Part shown: in pieces, positions 1-11,315 of the stretch
How positions within the stretch are numbered: position 1 is the stretch's first letter
How the letters are laid out: each line of letters opens with the position of its first letter
Assembly: GCA_023374045.1 (NCBI GenBank)
Contig: CM041779.1
Coordinates: 270,974,062-271,038,061 of the forward strand
Reading direction: 5' to 3'
Length of the DNA: 64,000 nt
From: Limonium bicolor
Lineage: Eukaryota; Streptophyta; Magnoliopsida; Caryophyllales; Plumbaginaceae
Notes under the pieces: model-generated
Seen by the model: only the letters and a program-made list of their open reading frames with translations
Database searches by the model: none
Told to the model about the DNA's origin: nothing
Made by a program: the position numbers and the translations under genes

Positions 1-389
1 AGTCTGTACAAGAGAGAAAAATAGAGATTATAGCAAGTGTGAATCAGACTTAATTGTGTGTAAAGGCTAGAGAGTTGGTGAGCTGGTTAGGACTGGAGTT
101 GTGTGACAACACTTTGTAATTGGTAGACTGATCAGTCGGGGAGCGGTTAGGGAACTGTAGGTCGGCTGTTAGGAGAGGGTAGAGGGCTTTGGGATAAAGT
201 ACTAAACTGTCCCAGCGTCTGTGTGTGGGGCAAGGGAGATTGAGTGAATTTTGTGTGTAAATTCTCAATCGAAATGGAGTTTCTAGTTTAAGTTTATCTC
301 GTGTCCTTCCTTAACTATTAAAGTATTATCTGAGTCAATGATACATCCAAGATCGATCGGGGACGCATCAAAAGCGCTAGTTAATTTCA
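1..389 (+). mobile_element. Partial 5' LTR of a Ty1/copia (SIRE-like) element
   Basis: The sequence up to the CA dinucleotide at 388-389 directly precedes a tRNA-Met primer-binding site and a copia gag, so it is the 3' part of a 5' LTR whose start lies left of the window. It is the oldest visible layer: the coding region it drives carries many stops and frameshifts. No second copy of this LTR is inside the window, so the exact 3' boundary is inferred from the CA and the PBS spacing only. Confidence 0.75.
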
Positions 390-391
390 AT

Positions 392-403
392 TGGTATCAG
401 AGC
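392..403 (+). other. Primer-binding site of the copia element
   Basis: TGGTATCAGAGC matches the 3' end complement of plant initiator tRNA-Met, the usual primer of plant LTR retrotransposons. It lies three bases after the inferred LTR end and about 40 bases before the gag start. Confidence 0.9.
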
Positions 404-436
404 AGGTCTCTTCTAGAAAGCTAACTGCTTTGGAGG

Positions 437-1549
437 ATGATCAAAATGTCTCGCGCAAGCCTACTAGTGTCAGAAGAAGGTTTTGCACCAAACCGACCAT
501 CACTTTTCAGTAGAGTTAACTACACTCAATGGAAGAATAAAATGAAGTTTCACATCAAGTCTGATGATCCAAGGATGTGGAGGGTTATATCACATGGTGA
601 ATACACCTTCCAAAATGCTCAAGGACAAGACATATCTGTTGACAGCATGACGGATGATCAAATCAAGAAGTTGGTATTCAATCCTCGAGCCATTAGGATT
701 TTACACTATGCACTACTACCTGAGCAATATTCCAAAATAACCTCATCTAAAACAACTCAAGAGATTTGGAAAACTCTTGAAGTCACGTATGAAGGGCATG
801 ATGAGATAAAAAAGACTCGTATTGAGTTGCTACTCACTCATTGGGAGCTATTCAAGAAGGAAGAAAAGGAGCATTTCTAAAATGCATACAAGGTTCACCA
901 AGCTGATCAACAAAATTTTGGTGCTTGGAAGAACTATCTCGAATGAGGACCAAATTCGGAAGTTCCTTAGATCTCTTTCTGCCTCCTTCAAAGCAAGGTC
1001 AATGCCATGCAAGAAGTCTTTGATCTATCTAAGATGTCTTTGACGGACATGTTAGGTTCTCTAATGGCGTTTGAGTTAATACTACAACAACGAAACTCAG
1101 AAAGCTTAACAAAAGAAAAGGGAAAAGGCATAGCTCTTTAAGTGGCTGAAAACTCCGAGACAGGAGAAGACAATGATGAGATGCTCCTCTATGCTAAGAG
1201 GTTCTTTCGAAAGTTCATAAGAAACAATATGAGGAAAGGAAGAGAGCCCAAGGAGACCGACGATCATCACAAAAAGAACAATGACAGGTGTTTCGGGTGC
1301 TCAAAGTGTGGGCATCACATCAAAGACTGTCCTCAACAATCTAGAGAGGACAACGACAAGGTCATGAAACCTGTCCGAAGGTCGTTCAACAAAGGGACAA
1401 GGAAAGAAGCATTTTTTGCTGCATGGGGAGACTCGGAGCTAAGCGACAATGATCAAACCTTAGATAGCGATCCCTCAGAGGATGAGAAGGCTCACCTATG
1501 CCTTGAGGAAGTCTGCTTGATGGCGCAAGATAAGGACTCGTCAGAATAA
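437..1549 (+). pseudogene. Copia gag, broken
   Basis: The N-terminal part (437-880) has the retrotransposon gag/UBN2 pattern, including NYTQWKNKMKFHI and a region ending near TYEGHDEIKKTRIELL. The frame shifts near 876; the continuation is read from about 875 to 1043 (MHTRFTKLINKI, ISNEDQIRKFLRSL), then shifts again. From 1142 a third frame ends in a CCHC zinc knuckle at 1289-1330 with spacing C-x2-C-x4-H-x4-C, the nucleocapsid RNA-binding motif, followed by an acidic tail. At least two frameshifts make it non-functional. An Asp/Lys-rich stretch at about 1550-1900 resembles the coiled-coil linker found in SIRE-type polyproteins. Confidence 0.85.
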
Positions 1550-2195
1550 GAAGAAGAAGATCAAAACAAGGTAAACTACTCTAAAATTAGAAAGAAAATT
1601 CTAAAGGTTGAACTTCCTGGACTTATAAAGTTTTCTCTTATACTAGTTGATCAACTAGAGGCTTTGGAAAATGAAAACAAGGAACTTGTGGAGGAAAAGA
1701 GGAAAATGAGAAATTGGAGAAAAATTCCGATAAGGATAAGGTAGAAAACCTTCTCATAAAATTACAAATCGACTATAGTGAAATTCTTTTCACTCATGAA
1801 AAATGAAAGAAGGAAAACAACCTGAAATAGATGAGTTGATTACTGCCCTTAACACAAAAGAAAAGGAACTAGCATTAATCAAAGAAAACCATGCAAAGCT
1901 AGAAGTTATTCCTAGGATACCCATGTGGAGAAACAAACGACAGGTCGGGTTTCAGTCAGGGACCAGCCATAGAGGTGTCTGCCATCTGTGAAGACAACCT
2001 GGTCATTATGAAGCCGAATGCTACATAACGCGATTCATGAGGCATTGGCAACTCCAGAAGAGAGGACTAAAATGGGTAGTCAAAAATGATCTTAGAACAA
2101 TGATTGATGGTGGAAATGGGTCAAACCTTTCCGTGGACCCTAACCACACTCCGCTAACTTGTTAAGTGCAGAATCGAGTGGGAATGGACCCCCTG
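1550..2195 (+). pseudogene. Decayed linker between copia gag and protease
   Basis: Lys/Glu-rich, heptad-like codons can be read in short frames (for example 1803-1991) interrupted by stops. It contains a stretch reminiscent of a second degenerate zinc-finger region near 1975-2035. No intact ORF remains. I assign it by position between gag and protease rather than by a strong motif. Confidence 0.5.
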
Positions 2196-2592
2196 CTAGT
2201 ACATCAACAGTGGGTGCTCTAAACACGTGACAGGAGACAAGATGAAGTTCTTCTCACTCGAACCAAGAAGCCAAGGAACCGTTTCCTTTGGCGATAACAA
2301 GAAAGGAAAAATCATAGGTGAAGGTAAGGTTGGTTTTACCTCAGACTATGTCATAGATAATGTCAATTTAGTTAATGGTTTAAAATTTAATTTGCTCAGG
2401 GTATCTCAAATATGTGACAAAGGCAATTCAGTTCACTTCTATTCCACACATTGTAGCATAGTAAGTCAGGATAATGGCAAAGAGTTGTTAAAGGGAAAAA
2501 GGTGGAAAAATGTTTATGTAACTAGTTTGGAGGATATTGATAGTCTAAACTTTCCATGCTTGACTACTTCAATAGATGACTCCACACTATAG
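2196..2592 (+). pseudogene. Copia aspartic protease, catalytic Asp lost
   Basis: The stretch SGCSKHVTGDKMKFF is the copia protease signature normally written LDSGCSKHM. Here the codon before SGC reads AAC (Asn) where the family has the catalytic Asp, and the upstream frame is broken. The flap-side sequence GTVSFGDNKKGKIIGEGKVG follows. The enzyme would be inactive. Confidence 0.75.
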
Positions 2593-3820
2593 CACAAAAG
2601 ACTAGGGCAGGTTAACATTTCCTTGTTAAGGAAGCTTGTCAAGAAATGGTTGGTAAGAGGTCTGCTTGAGATTAAAGAATCTGAGACCAATCTTTGTGAT
2701 GCTTGTGTTAGAAGCAAACAAACTAAGAGTTCTTTCAAATCAAAGAACTTAGTAAGTACATCCAAGCCACTTGAATTACTTCACATGGACTTATGTGGAC
2801 CAATGAGAATCAAAAGTTTTGGAGGAAATTGGTATGTATTTGTAATTGTTGATGACTACTCACGAGTTGTTTGGACACTCTTCAGTGCTTCCAAAAGACA
2901 AAGTCTTTGAGAAATTTTAAGTCTTTGCAGGAAAAGTCCAAGTACAACTCAACCATAAGATCAAGGCTCTTAGGTCTGATGATGGGTCAGAGTTTGAGAA
3001 TCAACAATTCATGGATATGTGTAAACAACATGGAATCAATCACACATATTCAGCACCAAGGACACTCCAACAAAATGGGGTAGTTGAGCTTAAGAAAAAA
3101 ACATTACAAGAGGTAGCCAGAGCCATGCTATTGGGGAGTAGTCTTCCTCAGGTCTTCTGGGCAGAAGCAGTGGCGACTGCATGCTACATCACAAATGGAA
3201 TGCTCATACGATGTATCCCCAATAAAACACCCTATGAGCTAATCAAGGGAAGAAAACCAAACATAAGTCACTTCAGAATCTTTGGTTGTAAATGTTATGT
3301 CCACAACAACGAAAAGAATCCCTTAGGAAAGTTTGATGCCGGAAACGACGTGGCCATCTTCCTTGGGTACTCTGAAAGGAGTTGGGCATACAAAGTCTAC
3401 AACAAAAGGACATTGAAGGTGGAGGAAAGTGTACATGTGGTCTTTGATGAAGCTGAAGTTCACAAAGTCAAAGAATCTGAAGGAGATGAAGAACTTGGAT
3501 TTGATCTAGCCGATCAAAATCACACAAATAAATCCAAAGATGAATCACCGACTAGGGAAAACTTGGCCAACAGGTCAGTGATAGGTCAACAACAGGTCAA
3601 TGAAGAGAAAAATGATGTCGAAGACACTCTATCACCACCAATTGTTCATCAATCTCGTACTCTGTACAAAGATCATCCATTGGAGAACATCATATCAGAT
3701 ATCTTCAAAGGAATTCAAACCAGAGCACAAGCTCCGGATCTTCTAGCATTTTCAACAACAGTTTCACCCATCAAACCCAAAAATATCAAGAAGCTCTTAA
3801 AACTCATACTGGATTAAATC
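2590..3820 (+). pseudogene. Copia integrase, broken
   Basis: The pre-integrase HHCC region is readable (HKRLGQVNISLLRKLVKKW, then LCDACVRSKQTKSS). The first residue of the usual WHKRLG motif is TAG, so a TGG codon has become a stop. The rve core follows (LELLHMDLCGPMR, VIVDDYSR), a frameshift occurs near 2885, and the core resumes (SAPRTLQQNGVVE) with a C-terminal domain (KTPYELIKGRKPNISHFRIFG, then FLGYSERSWAYKVYN). The ORF at 3011-3817 is the longest clean piece. Confidence 0.85.
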
Positions 3821-5300
3821 AATGCAAGAAGAATTGAATCAGTTTGAAAGATGCGAAGTCTGGCATCTTGTGCCTCATCCTTCACATCAAGAAGTACTTT
3901 ACACAAAATGGGTCTTCAAAAACAAGCTAAATGAGATGGGAGAAGTCTTTAGGAACAAAGCTCATCTGGTAGCTCAAGGATATCGTCAACAAGAAGCGAT
4001 AGACTTCCAAGAGACCTTTGTTCCAGTAGCAAGGATGGAGTCCATCAGATTACTTATTGCATTTTCTGCACATAAAGGAATCAAACTCTTCTAACTTGAC
4101 ATCAAAAGTGCCTTTATCAATGGGTACGTCAAGGAAGAAGTGTATGTTGAACAACCTCTAGGTTTTGAGACTCAAGAAGGAAAAGACATGGTACTCAAGC
4201 TTGGCAAAGCTCTTTACGGGCTCAAACAAGCTCCAAGATCATGATACGGCCGTCTATCCTCCTATCTTTTAGAAAACCAATTCAAAAAAGGAAAGGCGGA
4301 TAAAACCATGTTTGTTTACAACAACAAAAGGGACTTCTGAATTGTGCAAGTATATGTTGATCACATAATCTTTGGAGCTCTGAGAAATATTGCAAGAAGT
4401 TTGAGGCTTTGATGAAAAAGGAAGTTGAGATGAGTGATTTAGGGGAATTGAAGTTATTCTTAGGACTTCAAGTCAAGCAAGATAGAGAAGGGACAATCAT
4501 ATCCCAACAAAAGTACGTGAAGGACTTGCTAAAGAGATTTGGAATGGAGGCATGTAAACCGTTTGACACACCTATGGAAGTCGGCACAAAAATGAGCATC
4601 ACGACTAGTGACCGACCGGTCGACCAGCGATCATACAGGGAGATGATTGGTTCTCTACTCTATTTAACTGCTAGTAGACCTGACATTATGTATAGTGTTT
4701 GCCTATGTGCTAGGTTTCAAGCATATCCAAGAGAAAGTCACCTCACAGCTGTAAAAAGAATCCTATGTTACCTCAAAGGGACCATAAACCTTGGTCTCTT
4801 TTATCCTAAGTTCACCAATTGTAATATTATAGGTTTTTCAGATGTAGATTATGGAGGATCTATCACTGATAGAAAAAGCACGTTAGGGACAACATTCTTT
4901 GTTGGATCATGTTTGATCGCATGGGGATCAAAGAAACAACAAAGCATAGCAATCTCAACTGCTGAATCTGAATACATAACTGCAGCAAGTTGTTGTGCTC
5001 AACTCTTATGGCTCAAACAACAAATTGGTGATTATGGAGTCCCAAACAGGTACGTTACCAATTATGTGTGATAATACAAGTGCCATCTCTATTTCCAAAA
5101 ATCCTGTGCATCATTCTCGTACCAAGCATATTGACATAAGACACCATTTTCTTAGAGATTGCTATGAAAAGGAATTAGTTGGTTTAAAGTACATTTCTAC
5201 CAAAAACCAACTAGCTGACTTTTTTACTAAGCCTCTAAGTAGAGAAAATTTCAACAAGATTGTTCATGATCTGGGAATGATATTCATTAATCATGATTAG
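3821..5300 (+). pseudogene. Copia reverse transcriptase and RNase H, broken
   Basis: RT motifs are in order: VWHLVPHP, YTKWVFKNKLNE, ETFVPVARMESIR, LDIKSAFINGYVKEEVYVEQP and ALYGLKQAP. The catalytic YVDD box reads YVDH. There are stops near 4093, 4242 and 4339. RNase H follows (SRPDIMYSVCLCARFQ, GFSDVDYGGSITDRKST, TAESEYITAA) and ends with LADFFTKPLS and a terminal stop at 5298-5300, the usual end of a copia polyprotein. Confidence 0.9.
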
Positions 5301-6080
5301 GCTGTCTTTTGATTCCCATGATCGGTCACCGACACGTGAGCAACACCTTTAACATGGTCGTTCAGTAGTCAACGTAAAGTTAAATGCATGGAAAATATGT
5401 CAAACAACTAAATGAAACAGATATGTCAGCATTATCATAAAAGTAAGAATAGATTAGAGAGAGTGTAACAGATAGAAACGGGAAAAATGTAACGGATCGA
5501 TGACAACCGTCATGACTGCTGCCCGTTATGAATAGTACCATTGGGACATGTCAGCGAGAGGATGAGGAGCGGTCGCCGACCGTTACTCGATAACTATAAA
5601 AGGGCAATGAGAGTCTTGCTCTCATCACGCTATTTGCCCTTACGTTCTAAACTCTATGAGCATTCAAGCGCTTTCTCTTCTCTCTTACAACAATCTAATG
5701 AGCCTAGTGCAAAAATCCTTGCCTCACAACCACTCTAAGAATTCTCTAGCAAAAAGTTTGTAAACACCAGAAAAATCCCTAGATCAAAATGGCACCAAAA
5801 TATGCTCTTCGCTCCAAGAAGAAGGCTGTCTTCAAGGAAGCCTCATCAGCACAAGTGGCCGACATGCGGCCGACAGAACCACACAGAGAATCGCCGCCCC
5901 CTCGCCTGTCCAAAGAAATGAAAGATCAACTTGTGCGTAAGGTGACAAGATGAAGGCGAACTGCAACAAGAAGAGGCACTCTATATAAGCCTCTATCTGC
6001 CTAAGCTTCACCATATCATTCAAGCCAAGATTCTTAAACCTAAAATACTCCATACTCCTACCACCACAGAAAAACTAACT
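5301..6080 (+). other. Copia post-pol leader with TATA box and nested inverted repeat
   Basis: SIRE-type copia elements carry an extra region between pol and the 3' LTR. Here a TATAAAAG box at 5595-5602 is followed at once by two nested inverted repeats: AAGGGCAA (5600-5607) with TTGCCCTT (5634-5641), enclosing ATGAGAG (5607-5613) with CTCTCAT (5619-5625). A short frame starting at 5790 (MAPKYALRSKKK) runs to a stop near 5951. No 3' LTR copy of bases 1-389 is seen here, so this is still internal. Confidence 0.55.
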
Positions 6081-6169
6081 ATGTCCTCTCCTGCTCCTTC
6101 ACCGAAAACTTCCAAAATCACCACCAAACGCTCCAAAATCAAAAATCCCAAAGTCCCTAAAGACCAAAA
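6081..6169 (+). pseudogene. Copia post-pol (env-like) ORF, N-terminal piece
   Basis: An ATG at 6081 opens a Lys/Ser/Pro-rich frame (MSSPAPSPKTSKITTKRSK) that is cut after 29 codons by element A. Counting the target duplication once, the frame continues without a stop in 56865-56963. Position after RNase H and a basic N-terminus fit the poorly conserved env-like ORF of SIRE/Maximus elements. No signal peptide or membrane segment is visible in the fragment, so the function is not assigned. Confidence 0.55.
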
Positions 6170-6531
6170 TGTAACACCCCATCCAAAGCCAATCGTGGTT
6201 ATCGCAAAACTGAACACTTAATCGAATTCGTCGCAGCGGAAATAATAAACACCTGGACCTTGCCACGGTCTGATCGTTAGAATATACCGGCCTTATCAAT
6301 TACAACATTTATCCAAAATAAATAACCAACCCAAAACATCACCATCCAAAATACCACAACCAACCGAGTACAAGTAACTAAGTCATAATCACAACCTTAC
6401 ATCAGTTTAAATATAAACAGACTGGTGCACGAGCGCAACCCGTACTCAAAATAAACATCCCATCCTAAGTCTAACCGCTCCTACTCTCGTGGTGCGTCCT
6501 CATGGGCCTCTTACCTGCAAGTGTAAAAACA

Positions 6532-6613
6532 GCCCCCAAAGGGGGTCAGCACGAATGCTGGTACTCCCTCTCATGGCCCCCAAGCTAACGGGGCTACGAC
6601 GACTAATTGTCGA
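6532..6613 (-). other. Hairpin cluster upstream of the LTR splice donor, element A
   Basis: Four consecutive short stems: CCCCC/GGGGG, CAGCACGAATGCTG, GCCCC/GGGGC and CGAC/GTCG. Counterparts: 38892-38972 (A 5' LTR), 41215-41297 and 51230-51312 (B), 61697-61783 (F), 60905-60990 (E), and a shorter form in D near 24027-24072. Base changes often keep pairing. A candidate structured RNA leader. Confidence 0.6.
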
Positions 6614-7645
6614 TAGCATGGAAATTGATTACATACACAAGCATGATATGAAGTGCAATAACAATAATCCACAAATGAACATGCATAGTTCACAAACAAT
6701 GAACGACTCAAGCATTCCCTTATCAAGTGGGTTAGTAACCCCCTCCTCAGTCTTAATTTCCTTAATCTCAGTTCCTTAACTTACCTTAATCTTAATCTCA
6801 ACTTATTCTCAGTATACAAACCGTTCCTGGAAGGGATTGGTTGTAGCTTAATTTCAAACCTGGGATTTAGGTGATCCCACCGCACCATCTTAATGCCACC
6901 TACCCTGGACGGGAGTCCAGCGTAGCTGAGCCGGCAACCGGCCCTAGGCTACAAGTCCGAAGACAAGTCCTTAAGCGGAGGACGGATCTGATTTAGATAC
7001 CGTCCCCCTTTCCTTAGCATGCATGACCGGAGTCAGTCCCGGGTTTCCTCACTCAAGTTCCAGTTAGTAGAAAACTTAAACACCAAGTGTCAGTTAAACC
7101 TTAACGGGTATTAACCAACAATCACCAATACTTAACTCTTATTCTTAACTCAGTAAGTACTAAACTTGGTTAGTAACAATCTCAAGTCTCGTGGGTTAGT
7201 GCAAAGAAAACACATACACAACGAGAACAATTATAACCGGTTGCATGCTTTATCTTGTCTTAGTCATAGCAATTAAACAGATAGCACACAAGCCGAGGGA
7301 CACCTCGTTAGCAAGCAGGTCACAAGAAAGATTGTACCGTTCACCGTCGATCGTTGTTCGTTAACCTTCTCCGGGGCCCCAATTCACAAACCTAAAACAT
7401 TGATTCATTTTTAGGCCATTAGTTATTTGCACCTTACTTAACTCACTTAGTCCCTAAAGATTCCCAATGAATATCCTCTCAAGTCCTTACCACTTAACCT
7501 TTTAAACTTAATTTTAAACATTAAGGTTCTTACTTAGCTTAACTTAATCCCTTAAGTTCTTAGGGTCCTAATCATTACCACCCTACCAAAGGTTTACCTT
7601 ATTAGCAATTATCATCCTTAGAATTCAAAATTTCTTTTTTTTTAA

Positions 7646-7975
7646 GTGTTAAGGGTCCGTCCGACCCACCCTCTGGGTCGGACCCTTCCAGTAACTTCCG
7701 AGTTTGAAAAACTCTACATGTCCGACCCACGTCCGACCCAACCAACTGGGTCGGACCATTCCAAAAATTTTCCGTCTTCTAAACCTCCCATGTCCGACCT
7801 ATGTCCGACCCAACCAACTGGGTCGGACCATTCGAGAAACTTAACCGTCCTCAAAACACACCCATCCGACCCATGTCCGACCCAAGTCCTCTGGGTCGGA
7901 CCATTCCAGAACCTTTCCCTGGTGTTAAACAGAGGCCGTCCGACCTAAACTTGGGTCGGACCCCTGGGTCGGACG
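7646..7975. repeat. Imperfect-palindrome array in element A 3' LTR
   Basis: Repeated GTCCGACCCA and its complement TGGGTCGGAC alternate, separated by spacers such as CATTCCAGAA. It follows an oligo-T tract. Confidence 0.88.
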
Positions 7976-10009
7976 CCACCAAAACATGCCCAAACTTTGT
8001 CAAATCTTCACTAAACTTTTCCTCAAGCCTTCCAATGTGTTCTAACATCATTTAGACCCTTAAACTCATCTTAAACCATCCTCCAAACTCATTCCCATCC
8101 TTTACACAATTCTTACAACAACTACTAACACTTAACACTTATTTCTTTCCTACATTTCAACATTCCTTTCACCTAGCACTTCTACTAGCACAAAGTTCCC
8201 TCCTTATGAACTTGACCACGCCATATACACCACTTGCATCTCTCTTACACTTTCCAAGGTTTTCCTTAAACTCTAAACTCTAGTTTCTACCTAAATCATC
8301 TCAAGGTTTCACACTCAATCATATCAAACTTACCAAGGTTTCCTAGCTTCTTTTATCAATATTTATCTAAGTCCTAAATACCCAAGTACACTCTTTGATT
8401 CCTAAATCCTTCATAGTGATGTCTAAGCCATTATAAGTCATTAAAATACCTTAATCTCACCCTTTTTCATCAAGACAATCTTTAAAGCTTCCTAGTACTT
8501 CCTTAGTCATAAAATCTCCTTAGAACATCTTAGACACTTAAGTTCTCCTTTAAATTTTGCCATGGGTTCTCTAGTATATAGTACATCCTAACACTTGGTT
8601 TTTCTCCATCAACCAACCAATATCACTCAAATTCTTATCACAACACCTTAACACACAATTTACACCAAAACTACACCACATCATCATATAGTGTATAAAC
8701 TTAAATGCTTGGCACTTAGGCCCTTAAATGACAATAATCTTAACCACTAAATTTCCACATATATTTGCCTTTAACCTGCGAATACACACACAAGGCTCCC
8801 ATTGAAATAAAATGCTTCTTGTAATTCACCTTGATATTCTTAAACTATCTCTTTTTCCTCATTTGCTCCTTAGTCACAAGTTCACAATCATGATCATTGT
8901 TTCTCCTAGGTCATATATAGCCCTATTCTAATGTAAACTCTACACTAAACTCATCACATATCTAAATCCCATTCCCTTAAACAATAAAACACCTTAAGGT
9001 AAGTAATTTACCTTGTTCTTTTACAAGCTTTAAAAACTTTCTTCCTTAGGTTTTTCCTTGCTCAATCTTGGTCACCAATATATATCTCCTTGCCAATGTT
9101 CTAACCAATATCCAATGACTCCAATGAGTACTAGATAATACATTAACCCTAAGGAACAAACCCTGGGTTAAAAATGTGCTTTAAGGTATTAAGGTGATTG
9201 TTTTACCTTAGTTTCTCAAGACAAGCTTGGATATGAAGCAAGAAGGACCTCCTCAATCCTTTGAAGAGTAGAAAACAAGCTAGAACAAGGCATTAAAATG
9301 AAGCCTCATGAGCATGCATTTTCGGTCAAGAAGAAAAGTGATGGAAACCTAGATTTTCTTACACTTTCTTTACCTTAAGAGAATGGAGAGAAGCCAATGG
9401 AGTCTCCAAACTTGAATTTCCTCCTCTAATGGTGGTTTGGCTTGGCACCAAATCAAAGCTCTTGAAGTTTTGAAAAGATAGAAAGAGAGAGCTTGAGCTA
9501 ACTAAGAGGAATATGTAATTTGTTTGGTTTTGGAGCTAAAATGAGTAAGTAGTGTACAAAGGAAGGGGAGCTAGCATGGGGATGTTCTTCACATTAATAG
9601 AGAAGGGAGAGAGCAGCTCAAAACCGTGGGAACAAGAGAGAATGAAGGGTGAGGAGAGAGGTGAGTAAAAGGTAGGATATTTATCTTATAAAGTAAATAG
9701 TAGTTTTGCTTTATAATTCTTTGTTTACTTAATAACTAATAAAGGTGGTGGCTTACCTTGTAAAAACCGGCCCCCATTAAGTAACAAGGGGTACTTAAGT
9801 CTTTGTTGACCAAATATCTTACTTATATTGACTTATGTTATAAACTAGCTTAATTAAATTACTATTCACAAAACAAGGCACATTGTTGTGAAATTTTTGA
9901 TTTCCCATTGATATAGACTTCCAAATGTGTACTATATAGTACACATGTTAATTAAAGAGTAATTATGGACATTTAGCCATTCAAAACTCATTTACAAGAC
10001 AATTTTTCA

Positions 10010-10043
10010 AAAATGTGCTTTAAGACTCCTTAAAGCACATTTT
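10010..10043. other. U3 palindrome of element A
   Basis: AAAATGTGCTTTAAG and CTTAAAGCACATTTT form a perfect 15-bp inverted repeat with a 4-base spacer, about 270 bp into the sense LTR. Copies or diverged forms lie at about 16605-16644 and 32781-32822 (element C), about 56566-56600 (other A LTR), 44625-44660 (B) and 57235-57275 (E). Confidence 0.8.
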
Positions 10044-10309
10044 GTGTTTTAACTTGTTTTCAAGCTTGGTTTTCTTTGGTAATTGATTTAAAATGACCAT
10101 TAGGATATTACTAAGGTCTTAGAACAATATTTGGGTACTCTCCCAAGTCTCTCCAAGCTTAGAGCACGTTTTTGCTTAAACTGCTCTTTTGGTGTTTCCT
10201 TATGTTTTCTTTGATTAGAAATGTTTCTTAATGTTTCTAAGGCATTATTTAGCCTCCTTATAACTTATTTTATCTTTTAAACACCATATCTAAGTTTGGG
10301 GTATTTCAA

Positions 10310-10322
10310 TCTACCCCCCTTA
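10310..10322 (-). other. Element A polypurine tract
   Basis: On the minus strand AAGGGGGGTAGAT abuts the 3' LTR start TGAAATACCCC. It is the plus-strand primer for reverse transcription. The same tract abuts the LTRs of elements B and C. Confidence 0.9.
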
Positions 10323-10625
10323 AAAGAACTTTGTCCCCAAAGTTCACATATATGCTTAACCATTCACGGTACTCAATTCCCTTAATCTTAACACCACATC
10401 TTATATTCTCAATCACACATCTCAAGACTCAAAGGTCAATCAAAGATACAATACATGAGTATTATACATAACTCAAACTTCATACCAAAGTGTAGCAACT
10501 TACACAAATTCACATCTTAAACAACTAAACAAACGACAAACATGATCGTTTCCTAACTCAAAAGCGAGGAAGCTCTACCCCCCCCCCCCTTAAAAAGGGT
10601 ACGCCCCGTACCCTATACAGACGAT
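10323..10625 (-). other. Element A 3' non-coding region with second polypurine tract
   Basis: About 300 bp without coding potential between the pol stop and the PPT. Near 10571-10612 (sense orientation) a GC-rich inverted repeat GGGTACGGGGCGTACCC is followed by TTTTTAA and a run of about 14 G residues, then TAGAG. Elements B and C carry the same arrangement, so this is a recurrent upstream polypurine tract rather than a chance G-run. Confidence 0.6.
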
Positions 10626-11315
10626 CTAGTCAGTAAACAAAGAAGGGTACTTCGCCCTCATCTTATCCTCTAATTCCCACGTGGCCTCTTCGACATCCTG
10701 GTTAGACCAGAGAAACTTCACCAGTCGCACTGACTTGTGGCGAGTGTCCCTAGTCTTACTGTCCAAGATTCTCTGAGGAGTCTCCACGGATCTCATATTC
10801 GGTTCTAAAGTCAACCTCTCAGGTTCTAACACATGGGAGGGTGGTGCATGTATTTCTTTAGCTGTGAAACATGAAAAACATCATGCACTTTACCCAGTTC
10901 AACAGGTAAATTCAACCTGTAAGCAACCGGCCCACCTGCTCCGTAATCTATAAGGACCAACAAATTTCGGGCTTAACTTGCCCTTCTGCCCAAACCTGAA
11001 TACACCCTTCATCGGTGAAACTCGCAGAAATACCCGGTCGCCCACTTCGAACTCCAGGTCTCGTCGTCGAACATCAGCATACGACTTCTGCCTATCTTGA
11101 GCAGCTCTCATATTCTCCCTGATTTGCTGAACTTCAGCCTTAACTTGCTCTAAATACTCTGGTCCTATAATGACCGTCTCACTCGACTCATCCCAGTAGA
11201 GCGGTGTACGACATGGTCTACCGTACAACGCTTGAAAAGGTGCCATCTTGATCGAAGCGTGATAGCTGTTGTTGTATGAAAACTCGATCAGATGTAGTCT
11301 GTCAATCCAGCTGCC
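10626..11315 (-). pseudogene. Element A integrase C-terminus and chromodomain, frameshifted
   Basis: Downstream of a TAG at 11318-11316 (probable former CAG) the frame stays open through the GPY/F-like region (MAPFQALYGRPCRTPLYWD, then VGDRVFLRVSPMKG and KLSPKFVGPYR) to about 10930, where a 1-base loss shifts it. A second shift lies near 10845. The last piece (MLEPERLTLEPNMRSVETPQ, then LVKFLWSNQDVEEATWELED) is a chromodomain ending at 10626. Chromodomains direct chromovirus integrase to modified chromatin. Residues WELED are the usual family ending. Confidence 0.85.

Larger units (their letters stand above)
6170..10308 (-). mobile_element. Element A 3' LTR (intact copy)
   Basis: This 4139-bp LTR starts (plus strand) TGTAACACCCC and ends GGTATTTCA. 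On the sense strand it begins at 10308. It contains a U3 palindrome (10010-10043), an array of imperfect palindromes (7646-7975), a cluster of short hairpins (6532-6613), a splice-donor-like CAG/GTAAG at 6517-6513, and the TTTCCGCTGCG block about 70 bp from the sense 3' end. Bases 8391-8395 preserve the empty target site CTCTT into which element B inserted in the other LTR copy. Confidence 0.93.

Noticed and set aside
5541..5738. 65-codon ORF MGHVSERMRSGRRP... as a real gene
   Set aside because: It spans the TATA box and inverted repeats, and there is no family resemblance.
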